A stretch of 64,000 bases of DNA from Paenibacillus sp. JNUCC32 (GTDB lineage: Bacteria; Bacillota; Bacilli; Paenibacillales; Paenibacillaceae). Positions 35,085 to 45,423 of the stretch are shown here, one piece after another (the first letter of the stretch is position 1; the number at the start of each line of letters is the position of its first letter). The notes below the pieces were generated by a model that saw only the letters and a list, made by a program, of their open reading frames with translations, was not told the DNA's origin and searched no databases. The DNA is taken from positions 4,349,001 through 4,413,000 of the forward strand of contig NZ_CP062260.1 of assembly GCF_014863545.1 (NCBI RefSeq), in the 5' to 3' direction. The position numbers and the translations under genes were made by a program.

Positions 35085-36047
35085 TTACCACGGTTCCCTG
35101 AACCCCTGTCTATCCTGCTCGCAATCGCGCAGCAGCTTCGTGCGCAACCCCTCATACCAAGAGGGGACATCGGCCAACTCGCTGTCCTCCAGGGAACGCA
35201 GCACGCTGGCAAAACCGTACAGACGGCTAAATCTTTGAAATTTTGAAAACTCTGCCTCCAGCTCGTGATCCAGACTTCGGATTGAGCGATAACCTTTCAG
35301 AAATGCCTGCTTGTCATGCTCCGACTCGGTATCGGCAAGAGCCGTGGCGATATCCACCCCAAACCAATGGTACATAGCATCGTCGAAATCGATCACGTGG
35401 AATGAACGTTCCTTCGCTTCATAAAAGATGTTATCCAGCTGGAAGTCATAGTGGATCAAGCCGTACGTCTGTCTCGACGCGGGCAGGAACTGCAGCCATA
35501 GACTAACCCGATGAAGCTCATCCATAGCATCCTGCTCCCCGGGATGCCGCCGCAGCACCTGATCGATCAAACGCAGGATGTCCTCCACGCTTCTTCGCCT
35601 TACGGCTCCAGGTTCATATCGGCTGGACAGCGTATGCAGCCTTGCGAGCGATTTCCCCCAGTCCCTGCATTGGGACGCGGAGGGAGTGCCATGGAATGCA
35701 ATCCCTCCGGCGGCGCTGAACACGACGCCGTGATACTGCCCCTCTGGTACCTGAATCGTCTCGATCCATTTCCCGTTCACCGAAGAAATCGGCGCGACGC
35801 AAGGGTACTCGTGCTTAAGCAAATACTGCATGAATTCCAGCTCGGCCGTCAGCTGCTGGGCCGTGCTTTCTTCCTCAAAATTAAACCGGAGGAAATAACG
35901 CTCTCCATCGCGGTTAAACATATACACGAAGTTGGAGCTGGCCCGCCAAAACTTCAGCGTTCCCTCGTCAAACTCCCAATTGCGGATCAGCTCGCGGGCG
36001 GCCTTGTCACCAGCAAGCCCGCGAACCATCGTCGTTAACTTCATCAT
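35085..36047 (-). CDS. Aminoglycoside/homoserine-type phosphotransferase family protein
   Basis: A 320-residue kinase of the APH fold. The catalytic loop GLIHYDFQLDNIFY (about 195-208) and the metal-binding VIDFDD (about 218-223) are intact. Many Paenibacillus and Bacillus members of this family have no known substrate and do not confer resistance. GGAGGA precedes the ATG at 36047 at about 11 bases. It has its own terminator. I would not call it a resistance gene from sequence alone. Confidence 0.88.
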   Translation of the reverse strand: MMKLTTMVRGLAGDKAARELIRNWEFDEGTLKFWRASSNFVYMFNRDGERYFLRFNFEEESTAQQLTAELEFMQYLLKHEYPCVAPISSVNGKWIETIQVPEGQYHGVVFSAAGGIAFHGTPSASQCRDWGKSLARLHTLSSRYEPGAVRRRSVEDILRLIDQVLRRHPGEQDAMDELHRVSLWLQFLPASRQTYGLIHYDFQLDNIFYEAKERSFHVIDFDDAMYHWFGVDIATALADTESEHDKQAFLKGYRSIRSLDHELEAEFSKFQRFSRLYGFASVLRSLEDSELADVPSWYEGLRTKLLRDCEQDRQGFREPW

Positions 36048-36267
36048 TTGCTCTTTTTCCTCCCGCTACAGCGTGAGAGGACTTAAACCTCGACTTATCC
36101 TAAGTAACAAGCCCTCTCATCTGTATCCCATTGTGAATATGAATCGTATTCAACAACGTCACCCCTTTCCGCACATGGACGCAAGAATTGGTCTTGCCCA
36201 ATCCTATTCTAACGGAGGCGCCAGCGATGCGGGTGGGAGAGAACGGGTATAGGTGAAGTTTACGGCA

Positions 36268-36435
36268 CTATCCTTCTCCCCCGCCTTCTTCCTTAGATAA
36301 TCTTTTGAATGCGAACGCCAGAATCAGGCTCATGACGATATACATCAACACTTTGGAAGCTGTGCTATACGGGGAGAGCAGTATCCCTGCCAGAAAAAAC
36401 AAATTCACTACAAGGTACAGCAGTTTGATTATCAT
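36268..36435 (-). CDS. 55-residue membrane protein
   Basis: A short frame with a clear GGAGGT ribosome site 8 bases before the ATG. The product begins MIIKLLYLVVNLFFL and has two hydrophobic helices (about 3-20 and 29-43), followed by a charged tail KRLSKEEGGGEG. It lies 21 bp downstream of the MsrA-MsrB gene on the same strand and is probably co-transcribed. No homologue is recognised; 36048-36267 beyond it shows no other gene. Confidence 0.65.
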   Translation of the reverse strand: MIIKLLYLVVNLFFLAGILLSPYSTASKVLMYIVMSLILAFAFKRLSKEEGGGEG

Positions 36436-36456
36436 AAGATGACCTCCACCCGTTCC

Positions 36457-37422
36457 CTACTCAAACAGCCCGGCGAATTCACCGTAACCTTCCCGGAGCA
36501 GCGCTTCCTCCGGTATAAACCGCAGCGCCGCGGAGTTTACCTGATAATGCAGGCCGCCAGGCTGGGGCCCGTCATGATACAGATGTCCCAGGTAAGAGCC
36601 GGACAATCTGCCGTAGAGCGCGGTGCGTACCTTGCCGCCGCGGAGATCCCCCTTTTTGCTGATATATCCTTCGTGCAGCGGCTTCCTAAAAGCCGGCAAT
36701 CCCGTACCCGCATCATATTGATCGGTCGAGCTGAATAGAGGGTCGCCGTTCACCACGTCCGCGTAAATTCCCCGGCTTGCGTGATTCCAATACGGATTAT
36801 CGTAGGCAGGCTCGTCCAAGCCTTCTTGCGTCACCGCGTATTGGATCGCGGTAAGACGCCTGCGCAGCTCATCCTGATCCTCTTTGCGGCTCCAATGCTG
36901 CTTCGCAAAAGAATCCCGGCCAGAACCCTCATAATACCGGTTATAGTCATACCGGTGGGTATTATAGTAGTTCTGATGGACATCCTCCGCGGGATAAAAG
37001 GGACCCGCCGGCAGGATCGGCGTCACGATCTTCCCCTTGAACCGGCCGCTAAGCTGCAGGCTGCGCTTGGAGGCTTCCGCCTGCTCGCGCTGCGCTTCGT
37101 CATGCACGAAAATCGCCGACCGGTAAGACGCCCCGCGGTCCATGAACTGGCCTTCCGCATCCGTTGGATCAATCAAACGCCAATAGATGTCCAGCAGCCG
37201 TGAGTACGGAAACACATCCGGATTAAACCGGATTTGCACGGCTTCGTAATGCCCCGTCGTTTCCGTTCCTACTTCTTCGTAGGTCGGATTCTCCGTATGG
37301 CCGCCCGTGTAGCCGGAAACCAGAGAAAGGATGCCGGGCAGCTCGTCAAACGGCTTCACCATGCACCAGAAACAACCTCCTGCAAATGTCGCCAATGAGG
37401 TCTTGCCGCTTCCATGCTTCAA
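36457..37422 (-). CDS. msrA: Methionine sulfoxide reductase MsrA-MsrB fusion with cysteine-less MsrB
   Basis: A 321-residue fusion. The MsrA half (about 10-160) has the catalytic GCFWC motif, and reduces Met-S-sulfoxide in proteins. The MsrB half (about 180-315) is recognisable from [25 protein letters not shown] and [11 protein letters not shown]. However, the position of the catalytic Cys (normally RYCINSA) is Gln in HYQVNSA, codon 36541-36543, and the half contains no cysteine at all, so it also lacks the zinc Cys pairs. It should be inactive as an Msr. AAGGAG lies 8 bases before a TTG at 37422, which I prefer; the in-frame ATG at 37440 has no ribosome site. Confidence 0.88.
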   Translation of the reverse strand: MKHGSGKTSLATFAGGCFWCMVKPFDELPGILSLVSGYTGGHTENPTYEEVGTETTGHYEAVQIRFNPDVFPYSRLLDIYWRLIDPTDAEGQFMDRGASYRSAIFVHDEAQREQAEASKRSLQLSGRFKGKIVTPILPAGPFYPAEDVHQNYYNTHRYDYNRYYEGSGRDSFAKQHWSRKEDQDELRRRLTAIQYAVTQEGLDEPAYDNPYWNHASRGIYADVVNGDPLFSSTDQYDAGTGLPAFRKPLHEGYISKKGDLRGGKVRTALYGRLSGSYLGHLYHDGPQPGGLHYQVNSAALRFIPEEALLREGYGEFAGLFE

Positions 37423-37559
37423 GGCTATCGCTCCTTTCATCCATCGTTGTCTGTTTCATGATGATATTAGTGTAGCCTTGAGGGCACAATGGCAGCAAGC
37501 ATCATAAGGTATAATTGGTGTGTAATCGACGCTTTATCCCTCCAAGATCGAGTCAGGAA

Positions 37560-37606
37560 TGAGAAAGCAACCCACGTAGGCGCCAACCTTAGGAGTGGGT
37601 TGCTTT
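37560..37606 (-). terminator. Terminator of the GH95 gene
   Basis: AAAGCAACCCAC/GTGGGTTGCTTT, a perfect 12-bp stem, then CTCATTCC on the minus strand, 28 bp after the stop at 37634. Confidence 0.7.
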
Positions 37607-37633
37607 CACGTTTATCGAGGTACGCCAGTCATT

Positions 37634-40234
37634 TTATTCTTCAACCGTTCTATAGGTCTCCCCGACAGGGCGCTCCAAGCTGCAGCTAGCCCCCTGCTGC
37701 ATCCGTATGGAGCAGCCATGGCCTCTGCGGGATATCGTGGTACTCATCAGAGTTACCTCTCCCAGCTGTTTCTCCTCTATAAGGACAAGTGCCGCACGGG
37801 ACCAAATCCTGCACTCGCCGGCTCTATCAGCGCGGATCTTCACCTCGGTCAGCTCGCCTTCCTCCCAGCGCATGTCGACAACAAAGCCGCCGCGGGCCCG
37901 AAGCCCCTTCACCTCGCCGCTATTCCATTGCGGGGGCAGGGCGGGGAGCAGCCTTAACTCATCCATATGCGACTGCAGCAGCATTTCGGCAACGCCGGCA
38001 ATCCCGCCGAAATTGCCATCGATTTGAAAAGGCGGGTGGCAATCCAGCAAGTTCGGATAAGTCGAGGAAGCCAGCAAATTCACGAGATGCTCGTGCGCTT
38101 CCGCTCCGCGCTGCAGCCTGGCGTAGTAATTGATGATCCAAGCGCGGCTCCAGCCCGTGTGGCCGCCGCCATGAGCAAGCCGCCGCTCCAAGGTCTTGTA
38201 AGCCGCCTCGGCAAGCTCAGTCGATCGGTCAGGATCAATCTGCTCTCCCGGATACAGGGCGAACAACTGCGAGATATGCCGGTGCCCGGGATCGGCCTCC
38301 TCGTAATCGTTCAGCCATTCCATGATCCCTCCATGGCGTCCAATCTGCGGTGCCGGAATTTCCTCCAGCGCCGTTTGAAGCTCCCCTAAGAAGGCAGACT
38401 CATCTCCGACGAGATGGCCGGCCTCCAGGCAGGCACGGAATAAAGCCGTCGCAATCTGCCCGTCCATGGCGGGCCCCATGCAGAGGCTGCCGACGGCTCC
38501 GTTCGGAAGCACGAATCGGTTTTCCGGCGACACGGAGGGGCCGGTCATCCGTCTCCCTACCTCATCCACGGTCATATAATCCAGCAGGAATTCTGCCGCT
38601 TCCTTCATGACCGGATACGCCCGCTCCCGTAGGAAATCCGCATCGCCGCCAAATCGGTAATGCTCCCACAGATGAAGGCACAGCCAAGCGGCTCCCATCG
38701 GCCATACGGTACAGGTCATTAATATCCCTTCAGGCCGGGTTTCTCCCCAAAGATTCGTATTATGATGCGCCGCGAAGCCGCGGCAGCCATACATCTCCCG
38801 AGCCGTATCGCGGCCATTCGGGAGCATCCGGTCAATCAGGTCGAACAACGGCTCGTGGCACTCCGCCAAGCCCAACAGCTCTGCCGGCCAATAGTTCATC
38901 TGAATGTTCACATTGATCGTATACTTGGACTCCCAAGGCGGGGTGAAACTGTCATTCCATATGCCTTGCAGGTTCGCAGCAAGAGATCCGGGCCTGGAAC
39001 AGGAGATGAGCAGGTATCGCCCGAACTGCACGTATAACGCGATCAATTCGGGGTCGCTATTTTCCGCGGAAGCACCTTCCGTCTTCACTCTAGCCTTCAG
39101 CAAATTCAGCCGCCGATCGGTGGGCAGGGACGGCTGGTCGTCTTCTGTTCCATTAGGATATTCGACTCGATCTGAAGCGCGGATTACCTCCGTCCCATTC
39201 GAAAAGGCAGTTCCACTATCGGAACATTCCGTCCGGCTCGCTCCGTTCTTGCCAGTGCCGAGCGTAAGGGAGAACCGTTCAAACTTCTCCCGATATTCCG
39301 CCTGATGACGGTTTACCAGCTGCTCGTACGACATGCCTGCTGCACGATCCAGCTGTTCCAGACAGACCTGTGCCGGCTGCCGGCATCGAAAGGTCGTCTG
39401 GGCTGATAGCAGCAGCGTTACGGAATCCGCCCCTTCTACCGAGAGAAAGTCACCGATGGTTCGAACGGCTCCTCCCACAGCGGCAGCGCGCAGCGCCAAG
39501 CCAAAGGAAATGCCGTCCGCACCGCACTCTCCCTCCATCAGCAAGGTGTCATGACGCAATGATACCGTCCCCCCATCAAAAGGACGGCGCATCAGGTTCG
39601 CCGCAAACGTCAGCGCCCCCGGCCTGTCGGCAGACAGGCGAATGACCAGCACGCCATCCGGCGCACTGGCAAAATACTGCCTGCGAAATCGGATGCCCCG
39701 GGACGAATAGGATACGGTCACCATCGACCGCTCCACATCCAGCTCTCGTTCATAATGCTCCACCGTTTCCTCCCCGTCCAGGAATTTGAGCAGCAGATCG
39801 CCCAGAGGCTGGTACGGCTGCTCGTATTTCGGGGAGGACGTCATCGCCATTCGGGCTAAATGCTCGGCCTCGGCTTGGCGCCCATCGAAGAGCATCTGCC
39901 TGATCTCGCTCAAATACCCGGAGGCGTCAGGATTGGCTCCCCTCCCCGGACCTCCATACCAGAGAGAATCTTCATTTAGCTGCACGCGCTCAAGCGAAGG
40001 CTTGCCAAAGACCATGCCTCCCAGGCGACCGTTCCCGATCGGCAAAGCTTCATTCCACTCCACTGCCGGGGAATCGTACCACAACCGCAAGCGCCGATTT
40101 GCGGAGATGTCAGCCCGCCGCGAAGCGGTTCCATCTGTCCCCCCCGTCACCCCAGGGTGCCACGCAAGATCACGACCTCCCTGATGCCCTTCAAGAGAAT
40201 ACTCGGCATTACTTCCTGTTGTCTCCCTCTCCAT
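37634..40234 (-). CDS. Glycoside hydrolase family 95 (alpha-L-fucosidase type)
   Basis: An 866-residue enzyme. The N-terminal sandwich opens [29 protein letters not shown], a strong GH95 signature, and the helical catalytic domain has [13 protein letters not shown] and [13 protein letters not shown], the regions that hold the catalytic Asn and Asp of characterised 1,2-alpha-L-fucosidases. GH95 enzymes remove terminal alpha-1,2-fucose or related L-galactose with inversion. There is no signal peptide, so it probably acts in the cytoplasm on imported oligosaccharides. I start at ATG 40234, preceded by AAGGAG; the frame opens at TTG 40258. It follows the beta-helix gene by 78 bp, an apparent operon. 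Confidence 0.92.
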   Translation of the reverse strand: MERETTGSNAEYSLEGHQGGRDLAWHPGVTGGTDGTASRRADISANRRLRLWYDSPAVEWNEALPIGNGRLGGMVFGKPSLERVQLNEDSLWYGGPGRGANPDASGYLSEIRQMLFDGRQAEAEHLARMAMTSSPKYEQPYQPLGDLLLKFLDGEETVEHYERELDVERSMVTVSYSSRGIRFRRQYFASAPDGVLVIRLSADRPGALTFAANLMRRPFDGGTVSLRHDTLLMEGECGADGISFGLALRAAAVGGAVRTIGDFLSVEGADSVTLLLSAQTTFRCRQPAQVCLEQLDRAAGMSYEQLVNRHQAEYREKFERFSLTLGTGKNGASRTECSDSGTAFSNGTEVIRASDRVEYPNGTEDDQPSLPTDRRLNLLKARVKTEGASAENSDPELIALYVQFGRYLLISCSRPGSLAANLQGIWNDSFTPPWESKYTINVNIQMNYWPAELLGLAECHEPLFDLIDRMLPNGRDTAREMYGCRGFAAHHNTNLWGETRPEGILMTCTVWPMGAAWLCLHLWEHYRFGGDADFLRERAYPVMKEAAEFLLDYMTVDEVGRRMTGPSVSPENRFVLPNGAVGSLCMGPAMDGQIATALFRACLEAGHLVGDESAFLGELQTALEEIPAPQIGRHGGIMEWLNDYEEADPGHRHISQLFALYPGEQIDPDRSTELAEAAYKTLERRLAHGGGHTGWSRAWIINYYARLQRGAEAHEHLVNLLASSTYPNLLDCHPPFQIDGNFGGIAGVAEMLLQSHMDELRLLPALPPQWNSGEVKGLRARGGFVVDMRWEEGELTEVKIRADRAGECRIWSRAALVLIEEKQLGEVTLMSTTISRRGHGCSIRMQQGASCSLERPVGETYRTVEE

Positions 40235-40312
40235 AATCCAACACGTCTCCTTCTTCAAGAAAAAGGGAATGCTCAGCGTTCTCCCTGAACATCCCCTGTT
40301 CGCTAAATATGA

Positions 40313-43093
40313 TTAAGGCTGTTCCGGTATATCCAACGCACCGCCGCCCACCGGCGTTCGGGCCAGATGATCTACCGCTTGCTGCCCCAGGCGATCCTTC
40401 AGCTGCTGGATGAATAAGCTCTGGAGCGCCACATGCCGATCGGCATATTCCCAATAGCCGTCCTCGCGAGGTCTTGGATCGTAGGCACTCGGAACGAGCG
40501 GCTTCACGTTCAGGCCGTCTTCGGTAGGGATATGCCCGATGACATAGTTTTGGGCAGTTGGGGGCTTCTGGGCGACAAGCCCGCCTTCGGTATTCCACAT
40601 GACGTAATTCGCGCCGGCCCACCCATGTCCGCTGCCCAGCCATCCCCGGTCGCGGACGCTGATGCGCGCGCTGACGTTGTCGTACAAACCGCCTGTCGAC
40701 CAGCGATGGTGCGGCTCGCTTGTATTGTATTCGCGAGTGGCCTTATTGTCGTACATCACGTTCGGCCCTTGCACGCGGCTTTCAATGACGTAAGCATGAC
40801 GGGAAGTCTCCGTATAATTGCGCTGCACCAGATTTAACTGCCCCTGGATGAAAAAGCTGTAACGCCGCCCGCCGGTAATAATGCTGACCATGTCGTGCAT
40901 TTCGCTGTCCTGCACCGTGACCCACTTGGCCTGCCGCCCGACCTGCACCAAGGCATAGGAAAAATGGTAGCCGGCCACCTCTCGTACCCAGGCATTCTTC
41001 ACGCTGTTCATCATGATGAAACGTTCCGCATGGTCCTCATCGGAGTAATACGGAGTGTCCAGAACATCGTTATCCATCTTCGTGTCGGTCTTGCTTGGAT
41101 CAAAATCGGATATGGCGCGCATGTTCTCGATCCCTACCTGTTCGATTCGCGATTCGTCCGTCGCCTTGAACAGCTTGCCCCCGCCCCATTGACGCTCAAC
41201 GGCATTCGCTAACGGAGCGTCCACCGTAATCCGGTTGCCGTCGATCGCCGTAATCACGCGGTCAAAATCCAGATTGAACGGGGACCACTGCTGCGTTCCT
41301 CCGGTTCCTGGCCGCATGTAGATATGATCCATGCCGATTTCATGAATCCAGCGGTCGTTGCCGATCCTCCGGACGATGACGGAATCGCCTACCTGATAGT
41401 CAGAGGCATCCTGGACATGGAAGGAACGCGAGCCTGACGGAACGTACAGATCCTGGATATCGGTCTCCGTACCGTCCACAATCGTTGCACCATTCGTTCC
41501 GCCCACGACGATCAAATTTCTGGCTATTGTTCCCGTGCCGCGGATGATAGTTCCGTCCTCACTCTTTCCCTCGCCCCGCAGCACGACGCCGCTCGCCTGG
41601 ATGTTCAGCGATCCGCCGACCAGATACGTGCCCTTCTTCAGAAGCACGGCCCCCCGGAAGCCGTCCGCGTCGCGCGGAAGCTGCGACACCTCGTCAATCG
41701 CCGCTTGCAGCATCGCCGTATCATCCCCGCCGGTCGGCCGCACGGCGATCCTCGCCTGCACGTCGGGAAGCTTCACCCCGCCGCCCATATAACCGACATT
41801 CGAGAAATCGATGATCCGATTTCCTTTATAATCGGGAACATACGCCATCCTTCCGTCTTTTCCGGTATATGCGATATGACTCTGACCGTCAGGTATTCCT
41901 TTCTTGGGCATGACGGTGTAAAACAAGCTGTCGTAGTAAGTTCCCCCGTCCGCGGCTTGGAACGTCATCCTCACTTCGTGCGTGCCCGGTACCTTCATCC
42001 CGCCCGGAAGAGTGATCGATTGACTTATCCCCGTTTGCAGCGGCTTTGTGCCCAGCGAACCTCTGGATTGGCCGTCCTTGAACCATCTGGCGCTAACGGT
42101 CCCATCCGTATTCGGAGCGATCGTGACGACAGGCAATGGCTTGCCGTCATCCAGGATCGCCGCCTCGCCGATCTTCTGGACTAACGTCGGATGCGTGAAC
42201 GAGCTGAAGGCAATATATTTCGCATCCCGGAATTCCTGATCATCCTTCACGACAAACCAGAAATCCGGCGTCCCAACCGTTTGGCCATTAACGCTGATTT
42301 CCGCATACATCCGGGTGGCGCCGACCTTGACTCCGGTTACGGAACCAGCTGTATCCACGGCCATGCTGCTCCCCGCAGCATGGTATTGAACCTGGCCTGG
42401 AGGGAGCGCAACCCACTCTCCGTTGGCTCGTTTGCCGCGCACCTCCAAGGCCGACGTTTCTCCAATGTCCAAGGTCCGTTCATCATTGTTGTTATAAGGA
42501 GTGCCATCCGGCTTCACGAAAGCCAGCTCCGTTACGTCCGACGGAAACCCTTGATCTCCATCCTGCATATAAATCTCCAACTCCTTAAGCTGAACGTTGA
42601 GATTTCGGCTGAGCTGCAGAGTCACCCGCACTTGGGAAGCGCTTACGGAATCAAACGCCATGACTTCCTGACCGTCCGCTCGAATGCCCCCGTTTTTCGC
42701 ATAGGCTCTGGTCCAAGACTCGCCGTCAAGGGAATAATCAATCTCGATGCTGCCCAAATTATCTCCCCGGTTTAAGTCCAGGACGACCTGGTTGAAGGAC
42801 TGCTCGCTCCCCAGATCTACCTGAACGTGCACACTCATGTCCTCACGATCCGTGCTCGCCGGCTGCCAATAGGTATCCTTGCTGCCATCCACGGCTTTCC
42901 CGGCTTCACGCCCGCTGATCTCCGAACTGGCCGTTGCCGACCTATTCATTGCAAGGTTGACCCGATCCAACCCACTGGCTGCCGCCGTTTCCCCCTGTAT
43001 TGGCGGATTGCTGAACGAAAACAGCAGAATACCCAGCAGCAATATAATACGCCCCCTTCTTACCTGTCCGTTACGCCTGCGCACCTGTCTCAT
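40313..43093 (-). CDS. Secreted F5/8-type C plus right-handed beta-helix protein (probable polysaccharide lyase or hydrolase)
   Basis: A 926-residue exported protein. The N-terminal 40 residues are a signal peptide. Residues about 45-175 are a discoidin-type (F5/8 C, CBM32-like) carbohydrate-binding domain with AVDGSKDTYWQPAS. Ig-like regions follow (about 185-430), then from about residue 455 a pectate-lyase-superfamily beta-helix starting DDTAMLQAAIDEV and VLLKKGTYLVGGSLNI. The catalytic residues are not identifiable, so lyase versus hydrolase is open. It is the only enzyme of the locus with an export signal and is the likely extracellular depolymerase. The start at ATG 43093 follows GGTGATG. 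Confidence 0.78.
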   Translation of the reverse strand: MRQVRRRNGQVRRGRIILLLGILLFSFSNPPIQGETAAASGLDRVNLAMNRSATASSEISGREAGKAVDGSKDTYWQPASTDREDMSVHVQVDLGSEQSFNQVVLDLNRGDNLGSIEIDYSLDGESWTRAYAKNGGIRADGQEVMAFDSVSASQVRVTLQLSRNLNVQLKELEIYMQDGDQGFPSDVTELAFVKPDGTPYNNNDERTLDIGETSALEVRGKRANGEWVALPPGQVQYHAAGSSMAVDTAGSVTGVKVGATRMYAEISVNGQTVGTPDFWFVVKDDQEFRDAKYIAFSSFTHPTLVQKIGEAAILDDGKPLPVVTIAPNTDGTVSARWFKDGQSRGSLGTKPLQTGISQSITLPGGMKVPGTHEVRMTFQAADGGTYYDSLFYTVMPKKGIPDGQSHIAYTGKDGRMAYVPDYKGNRIIDFSNVGYMGGGVKLPDVQARIAVRPTGGDDTAMLQAAIDEVSQLPRDADGFRGAVLLKKGTYLVGGSLNIQASGVVLRGEGKSEDGTIIRGTGTIARNLIVVGGTNGATIVDGTETDIQDLYVPSGSRSFHVQDASDYQVGDSVIVRRIGNDRWIHEIGMDHIYMRPGTGGTQQWSPFNLDFDRVITAIDGNRITVDAPLANAVERQWGGGKLFKATDESRIEQVGIENMRAISDFDPSKTDTKMDNDVLDTPYYSDEDHAERFIMMNSVKNAWVREVAGYHFSYALVQVGRQAKWVTVQDSEMHDMVSIITGGRRYSFFIQGQLNLVQRNYTETSRHAYVIESRVQGPNVMYDNKATREYNTSEPHHRWSTGGLYDNVSARISVRDRGWLGSGHGWAGANYVMWNTEGGLVAQKPPTAQNYVIGHIPTEDGLNVKPLVPSAYDPRPREDGYWEYADRHVALQSLFIQQLKDRLGQQAVDHLARTPVGGGALDIPEQP

Positions 43094-43226
43094 CAATCAT
43101 CACCCATCCTTTGTCCTAGTGTAGTGATTAACGATCTACCCGCGCCCTCCTTTCAGACGCCTCTTGATGCTTCCATGTTAAAACAGCGGCCTCCCGACAG
43201 ACCATGCCGTAACTTGCGGAAGGGCC

Positions 43227-43263
43227 GTGTTTTTTTACGGAGTAACACAACGTAAGAAAACAC
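43227..43263. promoter_or_regulatory. Inverted pair of the 13-bp locus motif
   Basis: GTGTTTTTTTACG (43227-43239) faces CGTAAGAAAACAC (43251-43263), complementary at 12 of 13 positions with an 11-bp spacer, between the divergent beta-helix and GH97 genes. The same 13-mer occurs exactly upstream of the permease gene at 52144-52156 and with one change at 50206-50218. It is a candidate operator for the YesN-type regulator. Confidence 0.55.
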
Positions 43264-43367
43264 AACCCGGAGCGAACGGAGCCGTATGCTAAGCCTTCCC
43301 TTTGTCCGTTACAATGAGGCTGCAATGGGTACGTCATTTTGGTAGCGACAAGGAAGGAGTTTCGTTT

Positions 43368-45188
43368 ATGGATCATGAGCTGTCCCCATCTCTGTCGGCG
43401 TCGTTTCATGCTCAGCTTCATTCCCCTGACGGGAATTTGCAGATCATGCTGGAGCAGGCGCATAACGGTCCCCTCTTGTATACGGTTATGAACAAGGGAT
43501 TCCGGGTTCTTGACAGATCCCCGCTCGGACTCATCACGGACAGATACCAATTTCAGCAAAACATCCGCATCCAGGGGGTTGAGCACAACACGATCACGGA
43601 GCGTTACGAGCTGATGACCGGCAAGCAAAGATCGCAGTCTTACGAAGCAAGCGAGCTGGTGCTCCTGGCTTCCGTCGAGCATCATCAGGTGAGGATTCGA
43701 TTCCGCGCTTTTCGAGACGGCGCTGCTTACCGTTATGAGCTGCAAGGAGAAGATGATATTGGCATCGAGAGCGAGATCTCCGGATTCCATCTGCCAGAGG
43801 ATCGGATGCTTAACGTCTGGGCGCAGCCGTTCATGCGGTGTTATGAACGAACCTACGACCATGCCATGCCGGACGATCTTCGGGGAGGGCATTTCGGCTT
43901 CCCGCTCTTGGTTCAATCGACAGAGGAGCAATGGCTGCTGCTGACAGAAGCTGCCGTGGACGGCGGTTATGGCGCCAGTCACCTCGCAGCCGATGAGCAA
44001 GACGGCCGGAAGCTTCGCATCTCGTACGCTCCGGATCAGGAAACGCCGATTGCCGCGCAGCTTCCGCTCTCGACGCCCTGGCGCGTCATGATCATCGGAT
44101 CGCTCGGGGATCTGGTGACTTCATCGGTAACGACTCATCTATGTCCCCCGCCCGTGCTGAAAGACACCTCTTGGATCGCTCCTGGCAGAGCAGCCTGGTC
44201 CTGGTACGCGGAGGGCGGTTCTTGCGGCGATATGGATGTTCAGCGGCAGCATATCGATTTTGCCGCCGGGATGGGATGGGAATATGTCGTCGTAGACGGC
44301 GGCTGGGAGGGTGTGTTGGATGCGCCTCAGCTGATCGATTACGCGAAGGAGCGCGGCGTCGGCATCTGGCTGTGGACGCATTATCAAGGGCTGAACACGG
44401 AGGAACTCCGAGAAGTGAAATTACGCCTGTGGGCATCCTGGGGTGCGGTTGGGATCAAGGTCGATTTCTTCGACAGCGACAATCTAGAGACGCTCCAGGT
44501 CTACGACGCCATCGCCGAATCCGCCGCCAGGCACCGGCTAATGGTTAATTTCCACGGATCCACCAAACCGAGCGGGGAGCACCGGACATGGCCTCATATG
44601 ATGACAAGAGAAGGCGTTTACGGCGCGGAATACTACCGGGCGCAGAGTGAAGGCCCGAATGCGGTTCATCTCTGTACCTTGCCGTTTACGCGAAATGTGA
44701 TCGGATCCATGGACTTTACGCCGGTCACGTTCAGCAGGAAGACCAACACGACCCAAGGGCTTCAGCTCGCTCTGGCCATCCTCTTCGAGTCCGGCATCCA
44801 GCACTATGCGGATGCGATCTCCGTGTTCGCTGACCATCCGGGCAAGCCGCTGCTGGCCGAGGTTCCTGCCGTCTGGGATGAGACGCGGCTGCTGGAAGGT
44901 TATCCGGGCCGGTACGTTACGATCGCCAGACGATCCGGTACGGAATGGTTCGTCGCCTCCATCTGTGCCGCAGGAGGACGAGATGCCCGAATCCCGCTGG
45001 ATTTCCTTGAAGAACATACGGCATACCAAGCGGTGATCTATCAGGAGCAGGCAGAGCCGGACGAATATCGTTATCGTTCCGTACTTCCTCCCATTGAGAT
45101 TCGCACGGAAACCTGCTGCAGCACAGATACGATCACGAAGCGCCTGAAGATATATGGAGGTCTTTCCATCCATCTCACGCCGCTTTGA
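43368..45188 (+). CDS. Glycoside hydrolase family 97, retaining-type
   Basis: A 606-residue enzyme. The N-terminal beta-sandwich (about 10-265) is followed by a barrel with AWSWYAEGG, WEYVVVDGGWE and GVGIWLWTHYQ. The segment GIKVDFFDSD places an Asp at 366, where the retaining alpha-galactosidase-type GH97 enzymes have their nucleophile; inverting SusB-type members lack it. NFHGSTKPSGEHRTWPH and the Glu-rich GAEYY region follow. No signal peptide is present, unlike Bacteroides members, so it is probably cytoplasmic. AAGGAAGGAG precedes the ATG at 43368. It is divergent from the beta-helix gene. The exact sugar removed is uncertain. Confidence 0.92.
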   Translation: MDHELSPSLSASFHAQLHSPDGNLQIMLEQAHNGPLLYTVMNKGFRVLDRSPLGLITDRYQFQQNIRIQGVEHNTITERYELMTGKQRSQSYEASELVLLASVEHHQVRIRFRAFRDGAAYRYELQGEDDIGIESEISGFHLPEDRMLNVWAQPFMRCYERTYDHAMPDDLRGGHFGFPLLVQSTEEQWLLLTEAAVDGGYGASHLAADEQDGRKLRISYAPDQETPIAAQLPLSTPWRVMIIGSLGDLVTSSVTTHLCPPPVLKDTSWIAPGRAAWSWYAEGGSCGDMDVQRQHIDFAAGMGWEYVVVDGGWEGVLDAPQLIDYAKERGVGIWLWTHYQGLNTEELREVKLRLWASWGAVGIKVDFFDSDNLETLQVYDAIAESAARHRLMVNFHGSTKPSGEHRTWPHMMTREGVYGAEYYRAQSEGPNAVHLCTLPFTRNVIGSMDFTPVTFSRKTNTTQGLQLALAILFESGIQHYADAISVFADHPGKPLLAEVPAVWDETRLLEGYPGRYVTIARRSGTEWFVASICAAGGRDARIPLDFLEEHTAYQAVIYQEQAEPDEYRYRSVLPPIEIRTETCCSTDTITKRLKIYGGLSIHLTPL

Positions 45189-45330
45189 AATGATCTTTAC
45201 GGACGGCATGGACGCCAATCGTGAAACGTTAACCGATCATAGGCCTCTGCTGAAGGCGCAGAGCTTCAGGGAACCTTCGAATGCTCGTTCTATGAAACTC
45301 TGCGCGTTCCGAAATGCGCCCCAAGAACGC

Positions 45331-45370
45331 GAAAAACGCTGCCCTTGCCTTAAGGGACAGCGTTTCTATT
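45331..45370. terminator. Bidirectional terminator between GH97 and yesM
   Basis: AAACGCTG/CAGCGTTT (45334-45341, 45358-45365) with inner CCCTT/AAGGG. The minus side has five T, the plus side TTTCTATTT. Confidence 0.85.
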
Positions 45371-45423
45371 TGCACTTCGAGCACAGAGTCTGACCTCCAT
45401 GCCCGGGAGAGGCAGGCCTTGGG

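Noticed and set aside
35085..36047. Calling the APH-type kinase an antibiotic-resistance gene
   Set aside because: The fold is shared by many metabolic kinases; nothing in the sequence or neighbourhood points to resistance.
43128..44000. A 290-codon minus-strand frame over the GH97 start
   Set aside because: Overlaps GH97 antisense and would occupy the divergent promoter region that holds the 13-bp motif; no ribosome site or domain.
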